Positions 8,777-16,700 of a stretch of 32,829 bases of DNA are shown here, piece after piece. The translations under genes and the position numbers were made by a program. The number at the start of each line of letters is the position of its first letter. Position 1 is the stretch's first letter. The notes below the pieces were generated by a model that was given only the letters and a program-made list of their open reading frames with translations, had not been told where the DNA came from and did no database searches. This DNA comes from Afipia sp. (GTDB lineage: Bacteria; Pseudomonadota; Alphaproteobacteria; Rhizobiales; Xanthobacteraceae), in contig JAFKES010000089.1 in NCBI GenBank assembly GCA_017308495.1, forward strand, positions 1 through 32,829. The letters run 5' to 3'.

Positions 8777-9763
8777 ATGTCGATGCGCGCCCAGGTGCTG
8801 ACTGAATTTGGCGGCCCCGAAAAATTCCAGCTGTTGGACGTCGAGACTCCCGTCGCAGCGCCAGGGCAGGTCCTGATCCGCATTCGCGCCGCCGCGCTCA
8901 ATCCGGTGGATGCGAAGATTCGCGAAGGATTGCCGATCGGTCCGGCGATGCCGGCCATTCTCGGCGCCGATCTCGCCGGCGTGGTCGAAGCCGTCGGCGC
9001 CGGCGTCACCGGGCTGACGGTGAGCGACGAGGTTTATGGCTGCGCCGGCGGCGTGAAGGGACATGGCGGAACGCTGGCGCAATATATCGCCGCGGACGCG
9101 CATCTGATCGCGCCCAAGCCGCGCAGCCTGTCGTTTCGGGAGGCTGCGGCCCTGCCGCTCGTTGCGATCACCACCTGGGACGCCATGGAAAGGCTGGCGA
9201 TCGTCCCCGGTGAGCATGTTCTGGTCCATGGCGCAACGGGCGGCGTCGGCCATGTCGGCATTCAAATGGCGAAGGCAGCCGGCGCGCGCGTGGCCGCCGC
9301 TGTTGGCTCCGACGCCGCGGCTGCGATTGCGACACGACTCGGCGCCGACGACATCATCATTCGCACCGAGCCTGTCAGCGACTACGTTGCCCGGCTGACG
9401 GGCGGCAACGGATTCCATGCGATCTTCGACACCTTCGGCGGCGCAAATCTGATGAATTCGTTCGAGGCCGCGGCGATCGGCGGCCGCATCGCAACGACCA
9501 ATGCACGGGTCACGGCCGATCTGGGCAACATGCACGCGAAGGCCCTCACCTTATCGGCGGTGTTCATGCTGCTTCCGATGCTGAAAGGCCCAGGCCGGGA
9601 ACGTCATGGGCGGATCTTGCGAGAGATCGCCACGCTCTGCGACGCCGGCAAGCTAAAGCCGCTGATCGATTCGCGATCATTCACGCTGGAGACGGTGCCC
9701 GCGGCGTATACGCATCTCGGCTCAGGAACGGCGCGCGGCAAGATCGTGATTGATATCGACTGA
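8777..9763 (+). CDS. Zinc-independent NADPH:quinone oxidoreductase (MDR superfamily)
   Basis: A 328-aa medium-chain dehydrogenase/reductase. The N-terminal GroES-like domain (1-120) contains AALNPVDAKIREG and the ILGADLAGVVEAVG segment. The Rossmann domain carries the NADPH site HGATGGVGHVGIQMAK (GATGGVG at 152-158). There are no Cys/His zinc ligands, so it belongs with quinone oxidoreductases (QOR) or related enoyl reductases, reducing quinones or activated alkenes in the cytosol. An AGAGGACC ribosome site precedes the ATG. It follows the AhpD-like gene by 45 bp and ends 23 bp before the convergent MFS gene. The substrate cannot be deduced. Confidence 0.9.
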   Translation: MSMRAQVLTEFGGPEKFQLLDVETPVAAPGQVLIRIRAAALNPVDAKIREGLPIGPAMPAILGADLAGVVEAVGAGVTGLTVSDEVYGCAGGVKGHGGTLAQYIAADAHLIAPKPRSLSFREAAALPLVAITTWDAMERLAIVPGEHVLVHGATGGVGHVGIQMAKAAGARVAAAVGSDAAAAIATRLGADDIIIRTEPVSDYVARLTGGNGFHAIFDTFGGANLMNSFEAAAIGGRIATTNARVTADLGNMHAKALTLSAVFMLLPMLKGPGRERHGRILREIATLCDAGKLKPLIDSRSFTLETVPAAYTHLGSGTARGKIVIDID

Positions 9764-9786
9764 CTGACCGACCGCCCCGCCGCGCC

Positions 9787-11160
9787 TCAGCGTGCCTTGA
9801 GGCGCAGGAAGCTCGTCACGCATCCGACAGCCGAGAATGCCGCGCCGAGCAGCAACGCCAGCGTCGCGCCCTCGGGCCCCGCGAGCGCAAAGCACAGCGC
9901 CGCCAGCGCTGCGCCGATGGTCTGGCCGATCAGGCGTCCGGTCGCCACCATGCCGCTCGCGCCGCCGCTGCGCCCGGGCGGCGCGCTCGACATGATCGCC
10001 TTCATGTTGGGCGACTGGAAAAACCCGAATCCGCACCCGCAGATCGCCATGCGCCACGCGATATCGACCACGCCCGGCGACGGCGGCAGTAGCGCCAGCA
10101 GCGCCATTCCGATGCCGAGCATCACCAGCCCGAGGCCGCCGAGCAGCCCCGCCGGATGCCGGTCCGACATGCGGCCGGCGATGGGCGCCATGATCGCCAC
10201 CACCACCGACCACGGCATCATCAGGAATCCGGTCTCGACCGGGGATCGATGCAGGATGTCCTCGAAATAGAACGGCAGCGAGACGAAGGCGAGCGCCTGC
10301 ACCGCGAACGAACACAGCGCGGTGGCTACCGACAGCGAGAACAGCGGCCGACGGAACAAATCGACCGGCAGCATCGGCGCGGGATGGCCCGCCTGCCGGC
10401 GGATCAGCAGCGCCCCCAGCACCACCGCCCCCACCAGTTCCGCGACCACGACCACCGCCGAGGTCTGGTGGGCGGCGCTGCCGATGCCGAGGATGAACAG
10501 GCACAGGCTAAGCGATGTCAGCAGAGCGCCGGGCGCATCGAAGGCGTGGCTGGCGCGCGGCGTTCGCGGCAACGTCCTGAGGCCGACGACGAGCGCCGCG
10601 AGCCCGAACGGAATGTTGATCGCGAACAGCCACGGCCACGACGCCACCGCGAGAATGGCGGACGCCACCGCCGGACCGACCGTAAAGGCGGTGGCGACGA
10701 CGAGCGCGTTATTGCCGAACCCGCGCCCGTGAAGCCGGGACGGATAGACAAACCTCACCAGCGCCGTATTGACGCTCATCAGGGCGGACGCGCCGAGGCC
10801 CTGCAGCACCCGTGCAGCCAGCAGCGTCGGCAGCGACCACGCCAAGGCGCAGGCCAGCGACGCAGCGGTGAACAGCACCAGGCCAACCAGATACACGCGC
10901 TGATGGCCGACGATCTCCCCCAGCGCGGCCAGCGGCAGCAGCGTCGCCACCATCGCGATCTGATAGACGTTCACCACCCAGATCACGTCGGCGGGCGCGG
11001 AGTGAAGGTCGGCGGCAATCGCCGGCAGCGCGACATTGGCGATCGCGGTGTCGAGCGCCGCCATCGCCAGCGCGGTGAAAATCGCCAGAACCGCCCAGCG
11101 ACGTTGCTCGGGAGGTAGCCCGTCAGCGGCAGCGGCGGGTTTCGCCGAGAGTGCATCCAT
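9787..11160 (-). CDS. MFS transporter, DHA2-type drug/efflux permease
   Basis: A 457-aa inner-membrane transporter, mostly hydrophobic, with about 12-14 helices. Helix 1 carries LDTAIANVALPAIAADL, the DHA2 signature (motif D1-like) of proton-driven multidrug exporters of the EmrB/SmvA/QacA branch. Loop 2-3 has GEIVGHQRVYLVGLV, a degenerate motif A, and AARVLQGLGASALMSVNTALV gives motif B with the conserved Arg. MMPWSVVVAIMAPIAGRMSDR lies mid-protein. I chose the ATG at 11160 (MDALSAKP); the frame stays open 44 codons further upstream but that part is low-complexity and unlike MFS N-termini. The substrate is unknown. Confidence 0.87.
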   Translation of the reverse strand: MDALSAKPAAAADGLPPEQRRWAVLAIFTALAMAALDTAIANVALPAIAADLHSAPADVIWVVNVYQIAMVATLLPLAALGEIVGHQRVYLVGLVLFTAASLACALAWSLPTLLAARVLQGLGASALMSVNTALVRFVYPSRLHGRGFGNNALVVATAFTVGPAVASAILAVASWPWLFAINIPFGLAALVVGLRTLPRTPRASHAFDAPGALLTSLSLCLFILGIGSAAHQTSAVVVVAELVGAVVLGALLIRRQAGHPAPMLPVDLFRRPLFSLSVATALCSFAVQALAFVSLPFYFEDILHRSPVETGFLMMPWSVVVAIMAPIAGRMSDRHPAGLLGGLGLVMLGIGMALLALLPPSPGVVDIAWRMAICGCGFGFFQSPNMKAIMSSAPPGRSGGASGMVATGRLIGQTIGAALAALCFALAGPEGATLALLLGAAFSAVGCVTSFLRLKAR

Positions 11161-11326
11161 CCTGAGACATGTCCTGAGCGCGGCGGCGCGGAAAAGCCGG
11201 CCAGCATATAGACCAGCGGCCATCCCGCCGCACCCGGGCAGCGACGCATGCGGCATATGCGCGGGGGCCTTTCCGGGCCAATCCGCCCTCACACGGCCTT
11301 GTGATCGGCCACCCGCGTCCGGAGCG

Positions 11327-12427
11327 TTACGGCGCGCTCATAGGATCATCGCCGAGATAGCGCGTGCGCGCCTCGCTCCAGGAGTCCTTCTGGATGGCAT
11401 CGAGGATTGCGATCGACAGCGGCTTGCGCAGCGGACTGTCGGGCGGCAGCGCGAACGCATAGTTCTGCGGCTCGATCGCGTTGTTCAGCAGCTTCAGGCG
11501 TGTCGAAAAGCCCTGCCGGATAGTCCAGGCCAGCACCGGTTTGTCATAGACGAACGCTTCGATGCGCCCGGCGCGCAGGGCCTTCAAACCGTCCATCACC
11601 GTATCGAAGGAATAAAACGTCAGCTTGCGCCGCAGCAGGTCGCCCTCCGACGACGTGCCCTTGACCGTGCCGACCCGGACCGTCGCGAGATCAGCGGTGC
11701 TGGTGATCGTGCCCTGGATCTGCGAGGCAGTGAGCACCGAGGTCACGCCTGCGGTGAACACCGCGATGGTGATGACAGAGACCACCAGCCAGATCACCGC
11801 CACCGTGCGGCCGAGCACCGTCTGCGGCCCCTTCTCCGCCGACGAACGCTGGGTCATCGCCAACGTGGACCACCACACGCTGGAGCTGATGCCCTTGGCG
11901 ATGCCGCCGCCGAAATATTCGTTCTGCCGCCGCTCCAGAAGCCATACCAGAATGCCCGCCCCCAGCGTGAGACCAATCAGGGCCAGCACGGCCTGAAGAA
12001 AATTGAACGACATCAGCACGCGCCCGAGCGTGCTCCAGTTCATCGAACTCACGATCGGCACGGCGACGCCGGTGCCGGTCGAATAGTAGGACTGGGTGAA
12101 ATCGAGGATCTTCTCGCGCTCGCTGGTGATGGTGATGGCACCGATGGCGACGTCGACCTGGCCCGACGAGGCTGCGTCGATCATCTCCGGCATGGTCTTG
12201 AGTTCGAGGAAACGAAAGTCGTGGCCGGTGGTCTTCGCGACCTGCCGCCACAGCTCGACGCTGAGGCCGGACCACGCACCGTCCGAGCCCTTGAATGCGA
12301 ACGGCGGCACCTCCTTGATGCCGACGACCAGTTCCTGTCCCGGCCCGACGGTCGCGGTCTGCTGGGCGTGAGCCAACGGCAACATCGCCAACCAGATCAG
12401 CGCCAGACAGGCTATCCGCAGAACCAT
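11327..12427 (-). CDS. Prokaryotic ionotropic glutamate receptor-like ligand-gated channel
   Basis: A 366-aa protein with signal peptide (1-21, ending AHAQ), ligand-binding half S1 (about 31-140), membrane helix M1 (143-163), pore loop (176-200), helix M3 (208-232) and ligand-binding half S2 (240-355). This is the GluR0 layout, in which an amino-acid-binding domain is split by an inverted potassium-channel pore. The ligand-carboxylate Arg is R104 (ITITSEREKILDFTQSYY) and the S2 acidic residue is D295 (AFVYDKP). The pore reads WWSTLAMTQRSSAEKGPQT, lacking the TVGYG potassium filter. The M3 end FTAGVTSVLT corresponds to the eukaryotic SYTANLAAFLT gate. The ATG at 12427 gives a clean signal peptide; an upstream TTG at 12502 would bury it. 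It may conduct ions or be a non-conducting sensor. Confidence 0.85.
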   Translation of the reverse strand: MVLRIACLALIWLAMLPLAHAQQTATVGPGQELVVGIKEVPPFAFKGSDGAWSGLSVELWRQVAKTTGHDFRFLELKTMPEMIDAASSGQVDVAIGAITITSEREKILDFTQSYYSTGTGVAVPIVSSMNWSTLGRVLMSFNFLQAVLALIGLTLGAGILVWLLERRQNEYFGGGIAKGISSSVWWSTLAMTQRSSAEKGPQTVLGRTVAVIWLVVSVITIAVFTAGVTSVLTASQIQGTITSTADLATVRVGTVKGTSSEGDLLRRKLTFYSFDTVMDGLKALRAGRIEAFVYDKPVLAWTIRQGFSTRLKLLNNAIEPQNYAFALPPDSPLRKPLSIAILDAIQKDSWSEARTRYLGDDPMSAP

Positions 12428-12663
12428 GGTCTTTTCCAGTCTTCGCCGCTTGAGGGTCCGGGAGTGCGATTCGGATGATGCATGTGTGACGGTTTTTTCC
12501 AAGCCGGGGGACGCAAATGAGATACGCCCGGCCCGCCCCGGGAGCGGAAGCCACCTCGGGGCCGGCCGCCCGGCTCAGTTGCGAATAACACGCATTTCAC
12601 AGCAAGTTACCGGATTGACGCTCCCCGTCGAGCCGTGACAAGACGCGCATCGACGGAGAAACC

Positions 12664-14031
12664 ATGAGCGCCACCAAAGAACGAGTTGCCGCGATTTCGA
12701 TCATCGCCAGCGGAAGCATGGCAGCGGTCAAGTTCGCCGTAGGCATCGCCATCGGCAGCATCGCACTGATCTCGGAAGCGCTGCATTCCTCGGTCGATCT
12801 GCTCGCCACCATCGTGACCTGGATGGTGGTGCGCGTCTCCGACAAGCCCGCCGACGCCGAGCATCACTACGGCCACGGCAAGCTTGAAAGCCTTTCGGCG
12901 CTGGGCGTCATCGCTCTGCTCTATATTCTGGCCGGCGGCATCGTCGTCGAGGCCTACGGCCGCCTGCGCGAGGGCGTCACGCCGCCGACCCTGACGGCGC
13001 TGCCATTCGTGGTGCTGGTGGTGGACATCGCGGTGAACCTGTGGCGAGCAAGGGCGCTGCACCGCACGGCGATGGCGACCAAGAGCCAGGCGCTGGAGGC
13101 GGATGCGCTGCATTTCGCCTCGGACGTGCTCGGCTCGATCGCCGTCATCATCGGCCTCGGCCTGTCGGCGCTCGGTTATGCGTGGGGAGACTCCGGGGCG
13201 GCCATCGCCATCGCGGTGCTGATTTCGCTGCTGGGCCTGCGGCTCGGACGATCCACCATCGAAACCCTGCTGGACCGCGCGCCGGAGGGAGCATCCGAGA
13301 CGGCGGAAAAGGCGATCCGCGCCATTCCCGGCGTGGTCGGCGTCGAGCGGTTGCGGGTGCGAATGGTCGGCGCGACCCATTTCGTCGACGCCACGGTGCT
13401 GGTGCCCCGCACCTTCCCGATCGACCGCATCGACGCCATCAAGCGCACGGCGCAGGCCGCGGTGACGGCGGTTCTCCACGACGCCGATCTGACCTTCACC
13501 GCAGTGCCGGTGGCGCGCAGCAACGAGAGCGTGCGCGACCGTGTCATGGTGATCGCGCGCAACAACGGGCTCGCCATCCATCACGTCACGGTACACGATC
13601 TCGGCGAGAAACTCACGGTCAGCATCGATCTCGAAGTCGATGGCGAGATGCCGCTCGATCGCGCTCACGACATTGCCCACCGGCTCGAAAGCGACATCCG
13701 CGACGAGTTCGGCGCCGACGTCGAGGTCGATACCCATATCGAACCGCTGGAACCGGAACTTCCGGTCGGCACCGACGCCCCGGACGCGCGCGTCGAAGAG
13801 ATCCGGCAGGCGCTGGCCCGCTTTGCCGCCGAGGGCGGCGCGATCCACGACGTCCACAATGTCCGCGTCCGCGATACCGATGCCGGCGAGGTCGTGAATT
13901 TTCACTGCCGCGCGGCGGCCGCCATGAGCGTCATCGCGGTCCACCAGAAGGTGGACGAGATCGAGCGTGCGTTGCGCCGCACGTTTCCCTCGGTGAAGCG
14001 CGTCATCAGCCACGCCGAACCGGTGCGCTGA
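12664..14031 (+). CDS. Cation diffusion facilitator (zinc/metal exporter) with extended C-terminus
   Basis: A 455-aa CDF antiporter that exports Zn2+ or a related divalent metal from the cytosol in exchange for protons. Six helices occupy about 8-200. The transport site is HxxxD in helix 2 (H41, D45; SEALHSSVDL) and HxxxD in helix 5 (H150, D154; DALHFASDV), the pattern usual for Zn/Cd transporters. A HHYGHGKLE loop follows helix 2. Usual CDF proteins end near 300 aa with one ferredoxin-like dimerisation domain; this one continues for three similar beta-alpha-beta blocks (about 210-283, 287-362 and 375-452). It is divergent from the glutamate-receptor-like gene, with 236 bp between starts. Confidence 0.92.
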   Translation: MSATKERVAAISIIASGSMAAVKFAVGIAIGSIALISEALHSSVDLLATIVTWMVVRVSDKPADAEHHYGHGKLESLSALGVIALLYILAGGIVVEAYGRLREGVTPPTLTALPFVVLVVDIAVNLWRARALHRTAMATKSQALEADALHFASDVLGSIAVIIGLGLSALGYAWGDSGAAIAIAVLISLLGLRLGRSTIETLLDRAPEGASETAEKAIRAIPGVVGVERLRVRMVGATHFVDATVLVPRTFPIDRIDAIKRTAQAAVTAVLHDADLTFTAVPVARSNESVRDRVMVIARNNGLAIHHVTVHDLGEKLTVSIDLEVDGEMPLDRAHDIAHRLESDIRDEFGADVEVDTHIEPLEPELPVGTDAPDARVEEIRQALARFAAEGGAIHDVHNVRVRDTDAGEVVNFHCRAAAAMSVIAVHQKVDEIERALRRTFPSVKRVISHAEPVR

Positions 14032-14120
14032 TCCCCCCGTCCCGCCTGACGTTCCCGTTTCGGACTCGGATTTGTGCTTTCGTCGCGCGCGATTTGCAGC
14101 GGGACAAGATTTATTTCGCA

Positions 14121-14178
14121 TTAACGATTCGTTGACTCTCGACAGCATCCGAAAACTGGATTCAAATCATGTTGATTC
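14121..14178 (+). promoter_or_regulatory. CtrA-like site and cluster of four GANTC (CcrM) sites before pleC-like gene
   Basis: TTAA (14121-14124), seven bases, then TTGA (14132-14135) matches the CtrA consensus TTAA-N7-TTAA at seven of eight positions. GANTC methylation sites lie at 14126-14130 (inside the CtrA spacer), 14134-14138, 14159-14163 and 14174-14178, with a fifth at 14277-14281 inside the gene. A TTGACT hexamer overlapping the right half-site could be a -35. Together they suggest a cell-cycle-controlled promoter responding to CtrA and DNA methylation (CcrM/GcrA). Confidence 0.55.
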
Positions 14179-14237
14179 GGGGGGTCGGGGACGCCTCTCG
14201 GACGGGGTGCAAAATAAATTCCACAAGGGGCGTAGGA

Positions 14238-16700
14238 ATGGCGCGTTCGCACGCAGCGACCACGTGTGTCCAATCCGATTCGATCAAGGGCATGGCGCAA
14301 TCAATCGCCAAGCCCGCCTACCACCGGCTGCTGATTGCGGAATCCGCGCTGCGGCGCGCAGTGCCCATCCTCATCATCGCCTTTCTCGTCACCATCTGCA
14401 CCGGGGCGCTGGTGCAGGTGCTCGACCAGTCCCGACAGAAGCGCGCCTCGACCGAGCGCGATCTCGCCGCACTGGCGGATGTGCTGGCGGAACGCATCGA
14501 CCGCATCGCTCCCGCCAAGCCCGAGCGTGCCGCATCGGCGGAGCGGCTACAGGGTCTGCTGCCCGGCCTCATGCCCGGATGGGGCTCCGCCGCCGGCCGC
14601 CATGTCATTCTCACCTCGTCCGACCAGCGCATCCTCGCGCAGGTGCCTGCCAACGTGCCGCCCGAGACCACAGGACCGATTCACGAGGTGCTGACCGCCA
14701 CGCAACAGCTCGGCGTTGAGGGGCAGAGCGGGATTGTCGAAGTCGAACTGCTGGACGGCTCCCGTGCGCTGGCCACCCAGCGCACGCTGGCTTCGTTGCC
14801 CGGCCAGATCGTGGTGATGCAGGAACACGCCCAATCGCTGTGGCGCTCGGACGCCGCGTTGCAGATCACGCTGTCCGCCACCACCGGCTTCGTGGTGCTG
14901 ATCCTCGGCTTCGCCTTTCACTGGCAATCGACCCGCGCCCGCGAGGGCGACATCATCAACGACGCCGTCCGCGCCCGGATCGACACCGCCCTCAACCGCG
15001 GCCGCTGCGGCCTGTGGGACTGGGACCTGTCCCGCGGCCGGATCTTCTGGTCGCAGTCGATGTTCGAGCTGCTCGGGCTGGAAAGCCGCAGCGACCTGCT
15101 CACCTTCGGCGAGGTCAACGCGCTGGTGAATCTCGATGATATCGACCTGTTCCAGATCGCCGACCTGCTCGTGTCCGGCCGGCTCGACCATATCGATCAG
15201 ACCTTCCGCATGCGTCACGCCGACGGCCACTGGATCTGGCTGCGGGTGCGCTGCGAGCTGAGCCAGGGCCCGAACGACACCGGCAGCCACCTGATCGGCA
15301 TCGCGGTGGACATCACCGAGCAGAAGAGCCTCGCCGAAAAGACAATCGAGGCCGACCTGCGGCTGCGCGATGCCATCGAGACCATTCCCGAAGCCTTCGT
15401 GTTGTGGGATGCCGAGAACCGGCTGGTGCTGTGCAATTCGCACTTCAAGCGCCTGCACAAACTGCCGGACGACGCCGTCAGGCAAGGCACTTCCTACGAG
15501 ACCGTGATCGAGGTCGGCAGCATGCCGGAAATCCGCACCCGGATGCCGAATGCGCAGGCCCCCGGCGCACGCACCTTCGAGGCGCAACTGAAGGACGGAA
15601 GCTGGCTGCACATCAGCGAGCGCCGCACCAAGGACGGCGGCTACGTCTCGGTCGGCACCGACATCACCCAGATCAAGCTGCACGAGCAGAAGCTGATCGA
15701 GAACGACCTTCGCCTCACCGCCAACGTGATCGATCTTCAGCGCTCTCAGACCGAGCTTGAGCGCCAGGCCCAGTTGCTCGCCGAACTGGCGCAGAAATGC
15801 GCCGACGAGAAAACCCGCGCCGAGGAAGCCAACCAGACCAAGTCCAAGTTCCTGGCCAATATGAGCCACGAACTGCGCACGCCGCTGAACGCGATCATCG
15901 GCTTCTCGGAAGTGATGAGCAGCGGCATGTTCGGCGCGCTCGGCTCGGAGAAGTACCAGGAATACTGCAACGACATCATGACCAGCGGAAACTACCTGCT
16001 GGACGTCATCAACGACATCCTCGACATGTCGAAGATCGAGGCCGGACGGATGAAGCTCGATTGCGAGCCGCTCGATCTCGCCCAGACGCTGACCGAATCC
16101 CTGCGCGTGGTCTCGGGCCGCGCCGACAACAAGAACCTCACCGTGACGGCGGATATCGAGGGTGCGATCCCGATCGTCGCCGACCGCCGCGCCATGAAGC
16201 AGATTCTGGTCAACCTGCTGTCGAACGCGGTGAAGTTCACGCCGGACGGCGGTCAGGTCACCGTGCGCGGCCGCATCCGCAATGATCGGGTGCTGCTGGC
16301 GATCGCCGATACCGGCATCGGCATCGCGCCGCAGGCGCTGGTCAAGCTCGGCCGCCCGTTCGAGCAGGTCGAGAGCCAGTTGACGAAGAGCTATCACGGC
16401 TCGGGACTGGGGCTCGCCATCGCCAAATCGCTCGCCAATCTCCACGGCGGATCGATGAAGCTGCGCTCCCGGCTCGGCGACGGCACTATCGTCCTCGTCA
16501 ACCTGCCCTGCGCGCAGGGCGCGGGCGACGGCTTCAGGCTGGAAGCGACCGCCGGTGATACTCATCGAGCAGCGACAAGAAAACCTCGCGCACTTCGCCC
16601 TGGGTCTCGCGCACGCGCGCCTCAAGCGCCGAAAAATCCGGTGCGTCCCCAGCCCGCGTCAATATACGCAGGAGATCCTCCCCCGCTGTTTCCGGCTTGA
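14238..16700 (+). CDS. pleC: PAS-domain sensor histidine kinase, PleC-like cell-cycle kinase
   Basis: An 820-aa membrane histidine kinase. Helices at about 42-59 and 208-227 enclose a periplasmic domain; two PAS domains follow (258-365, ending AVDITEQK, and 376-480, ending SVGTDITQ), then a coiled coil (500-535). The HisKA box is FLANMSHELRTPLNAIIGFSE (His544) and the ATPase has N (LVNLLSNAVKFT), G1 (DTGIGI) and G2 (GSGLGLAIAKS) boxes. PleC is the kinase/phosphatase acting on DivK and PleD in Caulobacter; length, architecture and the neighbouring glnE fit the rhizobial pleC locus. I chose ATG 14238 because AAGGGG lies seven bases upstream; ATG 14169 is possible. The last 55 residues are encoded opposite the end of glnE and look non-conserved. 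Confidence 0.8.
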   Translation: MARSHAATTCVQSDSIKGMAQSIAKPAYHRLLIAESALRRAVPILIIAFLVTICTGALVQVLDQSRQKRASTERDLAALADVLAERIDRIAPAKPERAASAERLQGLLPGLMPGWGSAAGRHVILTSSDQRILAQVPANVPPETTGPIHEVLTATQQLGVEGQSGIVEVELLDGSRALATQRTLASLPGQIVVMQEHAQSLWRSDAALQITLSATTGFVVLILGFAFHWQSTRAREGDIINDAVRARIDTALNRGRCGLWDWDLSRGRIFWSQSMFELLGLESRSDLLTFGEVNALVNLDDIDLFQIADLLVSGRLDHIDQTFRMRHADGHWIWLRVRCELSQGPNDTGSHLIGIAVDITEQKSLAEKTIEADLRLRDAIETIPEAFVLWDAENRLVLCNSHFKRLHKLPDDAVRQGTSYETVIEVGSMPEIRTRMPNAQAPGARTFEAQLKDGSWLHISERRTKDGGYVSVGTDITQIKLHEQKLIENDLRLTANVIDLQRSQTELERQAQLLAELAQKCADEKTRAEEANQTKSKFLANMSHELRTPLNAIIGFSEVMSSGMFGALGSEKYQEYCNDIMTSGNYLLDVINDILDMSKIEAGRMKLDCEPLDLAQTLTESLRVVSGRADNKNLTVTADIEGAIPIVADRRAMKQILVNLLSNAVKFTPDGGQVTVRGRIRNDRVLLAIADTGIGIAPQALVKLGRPFEQVESQLTKSYHGSGLGLAIAKSLANLHGGSMKLRSRLGDGTIVLVNLPCAQGAGDGFRLEATAGDTHRAATRKPRALRPGSRARAPQAPKNPVRPQPASIYAGDPPPLFPA

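Noticed and set aside
12428-12502. TTG-initiated 25-residue extension of the glutamate-receptor-like protein
   Set aside because: It would place charged residues before a clear signal peptide that starts at the ATG at 12427.
12607-14148. 513-residue minus-strand open frame
   Set aside because: It is antisense to the CDF transporter gene.
14547-16625. 692-residue minus-strand open frame
   Set aside because: It is antisense to the pleC-like kinase and has no recognisable domain.
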